Part shown: positions 1-5,806 of the stretch, in pieces
Layout of the letters: the number at the start of each line of letters is the position of its first letter
Numbering within the stretch: the first letter of the stretch is position 1
DNA from: Lachnospiraceae bacterium
GTDB taxonomy: Bacteria > Bacillota > Clostridia > Lachnospirales > Lachnospiraceae
Direction: 5' to 3'
NCBI GenBank assembly: GCA_003535955.1
Contig: DPZM01000063.1
Coordinates: 1 to 5,838, forward strand
DNA: 5,838 nucleotides
The notes under the pieces: model-generated
What the model saw: only the letters and a program-made list of their open reading frames with translations
What the model was told of the DNA's origin: nothing
Database searches by the model: none
Program-made: the position numbers and the translations under genes

Positions 1-677
1 TTTATGGCACTCATCGCCCGTGAGATATAATCATCAACGACTATTATATTGCATATCCTACGGTCTCCGAGATACAGGCTTCTAAATGACTCCAACTGGT
101 TGTCTATGAGTTCTCCCAGCAGCTGGACATAATTTATCGTCCTGGCCCGAAGGGATGAAAGCATATCCTTTACCCTCAGAACACCAAGCCTTATATTCTG
201 TGTGGTTACCAGGGCATCCTTTTCAAAGAGGGATATCTGGATACTGCCGCCGCCTATGTCCACTATGGCACAGCTCTTTTTCATCATTTCATCGAAGATA
301 TTACCCTTTGAAGCAACAGCCTTATAATGCATAAAGCGCTGTTCCGAATTGCTAAGGACATCAACCCGTATGCCGGTACGGAGCTTGATCTGTTCAAGCA
401 CAACGGTCGTATTGTCGGTCTCCCTTATTGCAGATGTACCATATGCCTTGTAAGCATCCACCTTGTAGGACTTCATTATCTTTTCAAACTCGGACAGCAC
501 ATCACACAGCTCATCCATCCTGGCAGGGCTGACCTTGCCGGTATGGTAGGTATCCGTTCCCAGTTCGATCCTGTGACGTATATGATCGATCTGTTTTATA
601 CCCCTGCCGGTCGATATCTCAAAAATCTTCATTGCGACTTCATATGAACCGACGTCGATTGCGGCAAAACACTTCAT
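1..677 (-). CDS. Ppx/GppA family phosphatase (exopolyphosphatase-like), N-terminal part, runs off the left edge
   Basis: My reading of the minus strand gives an open frame of 225 codons from an ATG at 677 with no stop before the window edge. AGGAGA at 686-691 sits 8 nt upstream of the ATG. The start of the protein, AAIDVGSYEVAMKIFEIS, is the phosphate-1 motif of the actin/Hsp70/sugar-kinase fold in Ppx/GppA enzymes. YGTSAIRE follows near residue 87, VLSNSEQRF near 107-115, and the second phosphate loop DIGGGSIQIS begins at D140. The family removes terminal phosphate from polyphosphate or pppGpp in the cytoplasm; which substrate applies cannot be told here. The usual GSNS of loop 1 is GSYE, and the usual EEAR is EQRF with E112 retained, so this is a divergent member. 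The missing half would hold the rest of domain II and any C-terminal domain. It lies downstream of the DUF815 ATPase gene in the same direction, separated by a structured repeat. Confidence 0.88.
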   Translation of the reverse strand, partial: MKCFAAIDVGSYEVAMKIFEISTGRGIKQIDHIRHRIELGTDTYHTGKVSPARMDELCDVLSEFEKIMKSYKVDAYKAYGTSAIRETDNTTVVLEQIKLRTGIRVDVLSNSEQRFMHYKAVASKGNIFDEMMKKSCAIVDIGGGSIQISLFEKDALVTTQNIRLGVLRVKDMLSSLRARTINYVQLLGELIDNQLESFRSLYLGDRRICNIIVVDDYISRAMSAI

Positions 678-707
678 ATTACTTATCTCCTTTTTGTTAC
701 TTACAAA

Positions 708-839
708 ATACTGGGGCCATGCTCAAAATGCTGCGCATTTTTCGCTGCGTTGTACAACGCCAATACATAAATTGCAAACACACCACTTATGTGCAAGCAC
801 AACATGGTGTATTTACAATTTATGTGCTGTCCCCAGTAT
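708..839 (-). repeat. palindromic MITE-like element with TA-flanked CTGGGG ends, overlapping the ATPase 3' end
   Basis: The ends are perfect 9-base inverted repeats: ATACTGGGG at 708-716 and CCCCAGTAT at 831-839. Inside are a 20-base inverted repeat (765-784 with 806-825, 18 of 20 matching), a perfect 14-base palindrome GCGTTGTACAACGC at 747-760, and a small AAAATG/CATTTT repeat at 725-741. If the ends proper are CTGGGG/CCCCAG, a TA dinucleotide flanks each side, as in elements mobilised by IS630/Tc1-mariner-type transposases. No transposase is encoded in it. Together these fit a non-autonomous mobile element or a REP-like structured repeat. It fills nearly all of the 135-base gap between the two leftward genes and extends into the ATPase coding sequence. 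The window has no second copy, so mobility is inference. Confidence 0.7.
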
Positions 840-2129
840 ATGATCTACAAACTGCTGCGCAGTTCTTCCGGATAATCCTCCGTGCGCAAGCTCCCACTTA
901 TCTGCCTTGGCAAGTAATTCCTCTTCGGGCATGTCAATATTATTCTTTGCGGCAAGTGTCCTTACTATCTCATGGAATTCCTTCTTGTTCGGCTTCTCGA
1001 AGTAGATCGATACCCCGAACCTGTAAGCAAGGGACAGCTTCTCCTGCATGGTATCCGATTTATGTATCCCGTTATCAACCCTTATATCATCCCTGTCGCT
1101 CCAGGTCTCATTGATAAGGTGTCGCCTGTTGGATGTGGCGTATATCAGAATGTTTGAGGGTTTCTTCTCGAGGCCTCCTTCAATAACTGCCTTGAGGTAT
1201 TTATAGTCAGTCTCGAATTCCTCAAATGACAGGTCATCCATGTATATGATGAACTTATAATTTCTTGTCTTAAGCTGTGCGATCACGTCATTTATATCCC
1301 GGAATTGATGCCTGTATAACTCTATGATCCTTAAGCCCTTATCATAGTACCTGTTCATTATACCCTTAATGGCACTCGACTTGCCGGTTCCGGCATCACC
1401 GAAGAGGAGGCAGTTGTTGGCCCTCCTGCCCTCAACGAAGGCCTCGGTGTTCTCAATCAGTTTCTGCTTGGCTATCTTATAACCGACCAGGTCTTCAAGA
1501 TACACGTGCGCTATGTTGGTGATAGGCCGTATCACAACTTCATCCTTCCTGTTGTGATCCACCCTGAAGGCCTTGTGAAGGCCGAACTTGCCTACTCCGA
1601 AACACTTATAGAACCCGGATACAGTATCCATGAAAGCCTGCGGTGTCGCAGCCCCGGCAAGCGCGGTGCCCAGTTCACATATGCGGTCACGTACACGTTT
1701 ATTGAATATCTTACCCGCGTCATCAACCCCGTCATAATCAAGGATAAGGTTAATGCATTCTATGTTAAGGGCTTCAGCCACTTCGGCAAAATCATAGTCA
1801 AACATTTCCTTGAAGATGGCAAAGTCATGCAGGGCCAATTCATTTATCGTTCCCGGAACACTGCCGCGAAGCTCAGCGGCCATCGAGTAGGAATTCTCGT
1901 TATTTGCAAGAAGATACGTTAAATACATCTGCCACAGATTACCCCTGTATCCGTGATCCGTCGCCAGTTCCACAAGCCTGGAAACGATATCAAACAAAAG
2001 TGTCCTGTAGTCCACATGTTCTTCTTCGTCATAGCCAAACTCGTATTCATATACAAGCCTTGACATATCGTTTAGTATGTCACCTCTTTTAAAATTACGG
2101 TATAAAATAAGTTCTCCGTCTCTGAACAT
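813..2129 (-). CDS. DUF815 family AAA+ ATPase
   Basis: This is a 438-residue protein. Its C-terminal half is a P-loop ATPase with Walker A GDAGTGKS at 244-251, Walker B IIYMDDLSFE at 294-303 and a sensor-like ATSNRRH at 331-337. The YATSNRRHL block and the closing HGGLSGRTAQQFVDHI (415-430) are the signature of the DUF815 family, whose biological role is unknown. The N-terminal 200 residues are helical and unrecognised; they may bind a partner. No membrane segment or signal peptide is visible, so it should act in the cytoplasm. The ATG at 2129 is supported by AGGAGA at 2135-2140 with 5 nt spacing and an extended -10 box about 30 bases upstream. The last eight residues and the TAA lie inside the palindromic element, so the native C-terminus was probably replaced; the ATPase core is untouched. 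Confidence 0.9.
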   Translation of the reverse strand: MFRDGELILYRNFKRGDILNDMSRLVYEYEFGYDEEEHVDYRTLLFDIVSRLVELATDHGYRGNLWQMYLTYLLANNENSYSMAAELRGSVPGTINELALHDFAIFKEMFDYDFAEVAEALNIECINLILDYDGVDDAGKIFNKRVRDRICELGTALAGAATPQAFMDTVSGFYKCFGVGKFGLHKAFRVDHNRKDEVVIRPITNIAHVYLEDLVGYKIAKQKLIENTEAFVEGRRANNCLLFGDAGTGKSSAIKGIMNRYYDKGLRIIELYRHQFRDINDVIAQLKTRNYKFIIYMDDLSFEEFETDYKYLKAVIEGGLEKKPSNILIYATSNRRHLINETWSDRDDIRVDNGIHKSDTMQEKLSLAYRFGVSIYFEKPNKKEFHEIVRTLAAKNNIDMPEEELLAKADKWELAHGGLSGRTAQQFVDHILGTAHKL

Positions 2130-2158
2130 GGTCGTCTCCTATGATGATATTTAAATAT

Positions 2159-2167
2159 ATTCTATCA
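2159..2167 (-). promoter_or_regulatory. extended -10 promoter of the DUF815 ATPase gene
   Basis: Read on the minus strand this is TGATAGAAT, a TGn extension followed by a near-consensus -10 hexamer. Transcription would begin near 2152, giving a leader of about 23 nt with the AGGAGA site in it. The position for a -35 hexamer (about 2182-2187) shows only a poor match, which is tolerated with extended -10 boxes. Confidence 0.5.
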
Positions 2168-2181
2168 TATTTCTTATGATA
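2163..2181. promoter_or_regulatory. inverted repeat between the divergent promoters, candidate operator
   Basis: TATCATA at 2163-2169 and TATGATA at 2175-2181 form a perfect 7-base inverted repeat around a 5-base spacer. It overlaps the leftward -10 box and abuts the rightward extended -10 box, so a dimeric regulator bound here could control both genes. The region is AT-rich, where such repeats arise by chance, and no regulator gene is in the window. Confidence 0.3.
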
Positions 2182-2190
2182 TGTTATAAT
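2182..2190 (+). promoter_or_regulatory. extended -10 promoter of the DUF5050 gene
   Basis: TGTTATAAT is a perfect consensus extended -10 (TGn plus TATAAT). The -35 position 17 bases upstream (2162-2167, CTATCA) is a poor match. Transcription would start near 2197, leaving a leader of about 46 nt before the start codon chosen at 2243. Confidence 0.65.
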
Positions 2191-2230
2191 AAAGATAGGG
2201 GAAAGTTAAAATTTTTAAGCTGTTTCCGGC

Positions 2231-2236
2231 GGGGGA
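2231..2236 (+). promoter_or_regulatory. ribosome binding site that decides the DUF5050 start codon
   Basis: GGGGGA directly abuts an ATG at 2237, which leaves no spacing. It is 6 nt from the in-frame ATG at 2243, a normal distance, so translation should begin at 2243. No alternative purine-rich site lies at a suitable distance for 2237. Confidence 0.6.
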
Positions 2237-2242
2237 ATGACT

Positions 2243-3319
2243 ATGGCGAAAAAGAGAAATAAAGGCCGCACGGCCATGATCATCATATTCTTTGCTTTAT
2301 TGATATGCCTTATCATATTTCTGGTCATATTTGCGGACAAGAGGATGAATGTCCCCGACAATCCCGCAGGTACCATCGGAAATACCGGAGGTAACTTAAA
2401 TAACGAGGGCCTCTTCTGCCAGGACGGTGATACGGTTTACTTCTCCAATCCCAATGATAATTACAACCTTTATTCCATGGATCCAGATGGCAGCAACCAG
2501 AAGAAATTACTCAATATGCCTGCCAAATATATAAATGTCGCGGGTGATTACATCTATTACAACCAGGTGGATACAGATACCAAGCTTGTTTACGGTTTTG
2601 CCGCCGAAACACACGGTATATACCGCTACAGGAAGGGAAGCCGCAATGAGACCAAGGGCTTTGACAGGACTGTTGCAGGCCAGCTCATTGTTATTGACAA
2701 TTACGTTTACTATCAGCACTACGATGATAAAAACGGCATGACACTTTACAGGTGTACAACAAACGGGACTGATAAGGCGGAAGTCCTTAAGAAGATCGTT
2801 AATCCATGCTGTGTGATAGATGGTAATATCTTCTATCCCGACCAGGATAACATGTTCCTTATCAACATGTTTGATACCACGACGCTGACCGATTCTCTGT
2901 TCTTAAATGAACGCATGTACAATCCCGTTTATTCGGACGGTTATATCTACTATATAGCGATCGGTGATGATTATCACCTCTGCCGCTTCAACTTAAGTTC
3001 ACGTACTGTCGAGAAGCTTACCGAAGACAGGGTTGATACCTTCAATATTTTAGGAGGCGTGATCTTCTACCAGCGTAACAGCAAGGAGTCGCCGGCCCTT
3101 ATGCGAATGGCATCAGACGGTTCCTCGCCTACCGTTATTGCAATGGGTAATTACCAGAATGTAAACATGACGGATACGTATACCTATTTCCATGCATTCA
3201 AGGATCCCACCAATCTCTTCCGTGTAAGTACAGCCGGGAGTCCGAGACCTGAAGCATTTATACCCGAAGTCATCGAGAAGCCCGGCAAGATGCCTTCATT
3301 CTTCACGCGGAAAGAATAA
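2243..3319 (+). CDS. membrane-anchored DUF5050 beta-propeller-like protein
   Basis: The protein has 358 residues from the ATG at 2243; a start at 2237 would add two residues but has no spacing to its ribosome binding site. A basic N-terminus (MAKKRNKGR) precedes one hydrophobic helix at about 11-30, with no lipobox, so it is likely an uncleaved signal anchor with the body outside the membrane. The rest consists of about seven related 40-residue repeats beginning near residues 61, 100, 151, 192, 231, 269 and 310. Each has a pattern such as DGYIYY or DNYVYY, a variable loop, then a strand like LYRCTTNGTDK. This is the layout of DUF5050 proteins and suggests a seven-bladed propeller. The family has no known enzymatic role; binding of a ligand or cell-wall partner is a guess. 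It is divergent from the DUF815 gene and convergent with folBK. Confidence 0.85.
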   Translation: MAKKRNKGRTAMIIIFFALLICLIIFLVIFADKRMNVPDNPAGTIGNTGGNLNNEGLFCQDGDTVYFSNPNDNYNLYSMDPDGSNQKKLLNMPAKYINVAGDYIYYNQVDTDTKLVYGFAAETHGIYRYRKGSRNETKGFDRTVAGQLIVIDNYVYYQHYDDKNGMTLYRCTTNGTDKAEVLKKIVNPCCVIDGNIFYPDQDNMFLINMFDTTTLTDSLFLNERMYNPVYSDGYIYYIAIGDDYHLCRFNLSSRTVEKLTEDRVDTFNILGGVIFYQRNSKESPALMRMASDGSSPTVIAMGNYQNVNMTDTYTYFHAFKDPTNLFRVSTAGSPRPEAFIPEVIEKPGKMPSFFTRKE

Positions 3320-4124
3320 GATCCGACAACAATCTTCCCACTGTTTTATTTAGCACCGGATGCCTTAAATTCGGTGCTATTTCATTTAATGGTTTAAGAA
3401 CAAATTCCCTGTTCTCCATGTCAACATGAGGAATTGTCAGATCTTCCGAATCGATAATGATATCATCATACATCAGGATATCAAGATCTATGGTACGGGG
3501 CCCCCACCTGATCTCACGCTTCCTGGCTCCAAGGGTCTCAACCTCATTAAGGCACTTTAAAAGCTCCCGGGGGGTATAGAGGGTCCTTAAATAGATGGCA
3601 CCGTTCAGAAAATCCTCCTGGTCCTTGAAGCCGTATGGCTCGGTCTTGATAAGTTCCGAAACCTTCATGATCTCTATATCATCATCTGCCCTCAGGCGCT
3701 TTATCGCTGTTTCTATATTGTCCTGTTTATTACCTATATTTGACCCAACCGAAACATACGCGTCATGCCATCCCCGTTCAATTGTAACGGAAACCTCTTC
3801 CAGGTGCAGTCCTATCGGGGCCCATGGTTTCTTGATCTTAAGCTTAAGGCTCTTCACCCTTTTATACTTAAGAAGAATACTCTTGGCCATATCTTCAGCC
3901 ACCGCTTCTATAAGATAATATGTCTTATTGCCCATAAAGTCATTTATGAACTTGCACACATCTCCATAGTGGACGGACAGCTCCAGGTCATCGCTTAACC
4001 CCGCAGGTCTTGTATCGACAAAAAGGTCACAGCATACCACAAACTTCTGTCCCAGCCTGTTTTCTTCTTTAAATACCCCGTGGTTGGCAAAAACCTCCAG
4101 GTTTTTAATCTCAATGCAGTCCAT
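3303..4124 (-). CDS. folBK: bifunctional dihydroneopterin aldolase / HPPK (FolB-FolK fusion)
   Basis: This 273-residue fusion catalyses two consecutive steps of folate synthesis. Residues 1-117 are dihydroneopterin aldolase (FolB): NHGVFKEENRLGQ with E21, HYGDV with Y53, LIEAVAE with E73, and KKPWAPI with the likely catalytic K99. Residues 121-270 are 6-hydroxymethyl-dihydropterin pyrophosphokinase (FolK): VGSNIGNK at 126-133, and RWGPRTIDLDIL at 206-217 with the metal-binding D213 and D215. IPHVDMENREFVLKPL at 231-246 and the tail APNLRHPVL complete the family pattern. Both active sites look intact, and the length fits the two domains joined by a very short linker. The ATG at 4124 has AGGAGG at 4130-4135 with 5 nt spacing. 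It is the last gene of the leftward operon, and its final 17 bases overlap the 3' end of the DUF5050 gene. No other folate gene is in the window. Confidence 0.96.
   Translation of the reverse strand: MDCIEIKNLEVFANHGVFKEENRLGQKFVVCCDLFVDTRPAGLSDDLELSVHYGDVCKFINDFMGNKTYYLIEAVAEDMAKSILLKYKRVKSLKLKIKKPWAPIGLHLEEVSVTIERGWHDAYVSVGSNIGNKQDNIETAIKRLRADDDIEIMKVSELIKTEPYGFKDQEDFLNGAIYLRTLYTPRELLKCLNEVETLGARKREIRWGPRTIDLDILMYDDIIIDSEDLTIPHVDMENREFVLKPLNEIAPNLRHPVLNKTVGRLLSDLILSA
3351..3387 (+). terminator. possible terminator of the DUF5050 gene, inside folBK
   Basis: TAGCACCG at 3351-3358 pairs perfectly with CGGTGCTA at 3372-3379 around a 13-base loop, followed by TTTCATTT. It begins 31 nt after the DUF5050 stop codon and reads in the right direction. 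The weak points are the long loop and the interrupted T run. The same bases encode the conserved EIAPNLRHPVL region of FolK on the other strand, so the hairpin may be partly accidental. Confidence 0.35.
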
Positions 4125-4161
4125 GGTCCCCTCCTGTTAGAATGAAATGTCTTCATCGACG

Positions 4162-4503
4162 TTACAAACACGAAACAAAAATACCAACTATAACAACAGT
4201 AAGCCCCAATATCTTCCTCCTGCCGATCTTCTCTTTTAAGACAAAATACCCGAGCAGAGAAATCCACAGATATCCTGTTGTTTCAAGTATCGGCCCCAAA
4301 GACAGTGGGATTCCCTTATAGGCATAAATTGTTACCAGGGTTGCGAGGAAGAATATACCGTAAGCGATCATCACTAAAGGATTCAGATATTCCTTTATCT
4401 TACTGTCATATTTTTTATCAGCGCTTTTTTTAAGTATTATCTGTGATATTGACGAGATGAATACCGAGAAAACATAAATAAACACATGAAGAGGACTTAT
4501 CAT
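4162..4503 (-). CDS. small four-helix EamA/SMR-like transporter subunit (second of a pair)
   Basis: The protein has 113 residues with four hydrophobic helices at about 4-24, 41-61, 66-89 and 97-112. The second half, with P71, the phrase YFVLKEKIG and the closing ILGLTVVIVGIFV, is the EamA/drug-metabolite-transporter pattern; the length is that of a single small-multidrug-resistance (SMR) unit. The first helix has no glutamate of the EmrE kind, and E74 is the acidic residue within helix 3, so classical cation-proton antiport is not supported. Basic residues concentrate in the loops after helices 1 and 3 (KKSADKKYDSKIK, KEKIGRRK), which predicts both ends outside the cell. Its ATG overlaps the stop of the preceding gene as ATGA, with GGGAGG upstream inside that gene. 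It may form a heterodimer with that partner, like EbrAB or ArnEF; the substrate is unknown. Confidence 0.85.
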   Translation of the reverse strand: MISPLHVFIYVFSVFISSISQIILKKSADKKYDSKIKEYLNPLVMIAYGIFFLATLVTIYAYKGIPLSLGPILETTGYLWISLLGYFVLKEKIGRRKILGLTVVIVGIFVSCL

Positions 4504-4868
4504 TTGGCATCCTCCCTGTCTTCCGTATAGTCATCACCCGTTACCACAAGGTATACACCGGCAATTATTATAACGGCACCGATGATCTTTTGAACCGTTA
4601 TTTCTTCGCCAAAGAAAACAAATCCCCAGACAATTCCCCATATGACCATTACCGCCTTATTGGCGTAGGCCGTTACAATGGGCATCTTCTTTATTATCTG
4701 CTGCCAGGCTATGGCATATACGAAGAGAAAGGCAAGAACGGCTCCGTAATAAATGATCCACTTTACGCTTAGCATATCCTCTCCCGCTGCAAGCTTGGAA
4801 AAGATACCGCTCACCGAAAAAAGAGCCAGTATTATATGCAGTATTATAAGATACCCGGCCTTCTTCAT
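4500..4868 (-). CDS. small four-helix EamA/SMR-like transporter subunit (first of a pair)
   Basis: The protein has 122 residues with four hydrophobic helices at about 5-27, 36-57, 63-87 and 94-110. The stretch MPIVTAYANKAVMVIWGIVW followed by FFGEEITVQKIIGAVIIIAG is typical of EamA-type proteins. The first helix carries no membrane-embedded glutamate. Basic residues lie at the N-terminus (MKK) and in the loop between helices 2 and 3 (IIKKMP), so both ends should be cytoplasmic, opposite to its partner. The acidic tail GDDYTEDREDAK is unusual for so small a transporter. The ATG at 4868 lies 1 nt after the stop of the upstream gene, and AAGGCGGGAG at 4875-4884 inside that gene serves as the ribosome binding site. 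It overlaps the next gene by 4 bases. The pair is annotated together by analogy with two-component SMR systems; transported substrate unknown. Confidence 0.85.
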   Translation of the reverse strand: MKKAGYLIILHIILALFSVSGIFSKLAAGEDMLSVKWIIYYGAVLAFLFVYAIAWQQIIKKMPIVTAYANKAVMVIWGIVWGFVFFGEEITVQKIIGAVIIIAGVYLVVTGDDYTEDREDAK

Positions 4869-4869
4869 T

Positions 4870-5775
4870 TTATGCTCCCGCCTTACAGGTGATTATCCAC
4901 GGAGCGGGCTGCTGCTCATAATTGTGCCTGAAGTTGACCCTTGAAACCGCGATCTGGATAACATCCGGTTCACTTACGCAGAACTTCTTGCAGTAATCGA
5001 TAAGTGATGCCGCAAGGACAAAATCAAGCGTATAAATAACGAATTCCATATTGGGATTAAGCTTTAACATGGTCTCGATCTCCTTCTCCATGCTGGCGGA
5101 TGCAACAAGCATCGTAACATCCGGCACGGGAAGCCCCTTCATGGTCTCATCATCCACATGGTCTATGATCGTAACGTTATTTATGCCGAAGAGTTCCATG
5201 TTTTCCTCAAGAGCCTTCCGGTCATTTCCGTTATATTCAACTGCGACTATCGAGCCCTCTCCGTTAAGGATCGCCGACTCGACAACGATTGATTCTCCGG
5301 AGATCACGCATAAGTTCTTGCCCTCCTCGATCCTCATCTTGGAAAGTATAACGGAACGTATCTCTTCACCAACGTACTTGACTGTACCCTTGGCAAGGGT
5401 TGAATTATCTATACCGAACTTATATGCCGACCTTGCATCGGGATTAAGTACCAGCATTCCGGCCGATGCGTTGATCCCCCGGTCGATCATCTCCGATACC
5501 ATGTTCTTCTTGATGGGGCCTGCAGGCTCACTTCCTTCATTGTAAATGACCGTACATTCACCAAGTCCTGCATTATACATCCTGTAGAAGATATCCTTAA
5601 AGCCCGCTTCCGTGAATACGAGCACACACTTGTGTACCTCACATGCAGGTATAAGGTTCTTATTCTTCTTCGTGATATCGAGGATCTTCACATGTTCAAG
5701 ATCCACATCGGTGTTCTGCGAAAAATACTGCAGCCACTCTATAATACTGTTATTGTTAAATAATGCCTCTCCCAT
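4870..5775 (-). CDS. degenerate CbiE/CbiT-like protein (precorrin methyltransferase homologue, probably not a methyltransferase)
   Basis: This is a 301-residue soluble protein. Residues about 48-130 resemble the C-terminal half of CbiE: CVLVFTEAGFKDIFYRMYNA, then GLGECTVIYNEGSEP, then LVLNPDARSAYKFGIDNSTL. Residues about 131-300 resemble CbiT, the decarboxylating C15 methyltransferase of cobalamin synthesis, with EEIRSVILSKMRIEEGKNL at the entry, VAVEYNGNDRKALEENMELF near 177-196 and VIQIAVSRVNFRHNYEQQPA near the end. The glycine-rich SAM loop (normally DVGAGTG) is degraded to CVISGES at 156-162, and the CbiE N-terminal half with its GDP-type motif is absent, replaced by about 46 unrecognised residues. 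The resemblance is by eye and moderate. The ATG at 5775 has AAGGAGG at 5781-5787, spacing 5. It is tightly linked to the two transporter genes and to folBK; no cobalamin gene is nearby. Function unknown: a ligand-binding or structural role is a guess. Confidence 0.7.
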   Translation of the reverse strand: MGEALFNNNSIIEWLQYFSQNTDVDLEHVKILDITKKNKNLIPACEVHKCVLVFTEAGFKDIFYRMYNAGLGECTVIYNEGSEPAGPIKKNMVSEMIDRGINASAGMLVLNPDARSAYKFGIDNSTLAKGTVKYVGEEIRSVILSKMRIEEGKNLCVISGESIVVESAILNGEGSIVAVEYNGNDRKALEENMELFGINNVTIIDHVDDETMKGLPVPDVTMLVASASMEKEIETMLKLNPNMEFVIYTLDFVLAASLIDYCKKFCVSEPDVIQIAVSRVNFRHNYEQQPAPWIITCKAGA

Positions 5776-5806
5776 TTAAGCCTCCTTCTTGACCGCTCTT
5801 ATTTAT

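Noticed and set aside
746..779. Possible promoter inside the repeat facing the phosphatase gene (TTGCAA, 17 bases, TACAAC on the minus strand)
   Set aside because: Each hexamer matches only four of six consensus bases and the site lies in palindromic sequence that explains it better; not supportable without transcript data.
632..1114. 160-codon plus-strand open frame across the repeat and the ATPase 3' end
   Set aside because: It is antisense to the DUF815 coding sequence, has no family resemblance, and is low-complexity in the manner of a shadow frame.
2261..2312. Lipoprotein signal in the DUF5050 N-terminus (cysteine after LLI)
   Set aside because: The residue before the cysteine is isoleucine, not Gly, Ala or Ser, and the cysteine sits in the middle of the hydrophobic helix.
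3995..4267. 90-codon minus-strand frame bridging the transporter and folBK genes
   Set aside because: It overlaps the start of folBK and the end of the transporter gene in another frame, and its end reads as out-of-frame FolB sequence.
5051..5545. 164-codon plus-strand open frame within the CbiE/CbiT-like gene
   Set aside because: It is the mirror of a well-supported minus-strand gene, is serine-rich as antisense frames often are, and has no good ribosome binding site that I could see.
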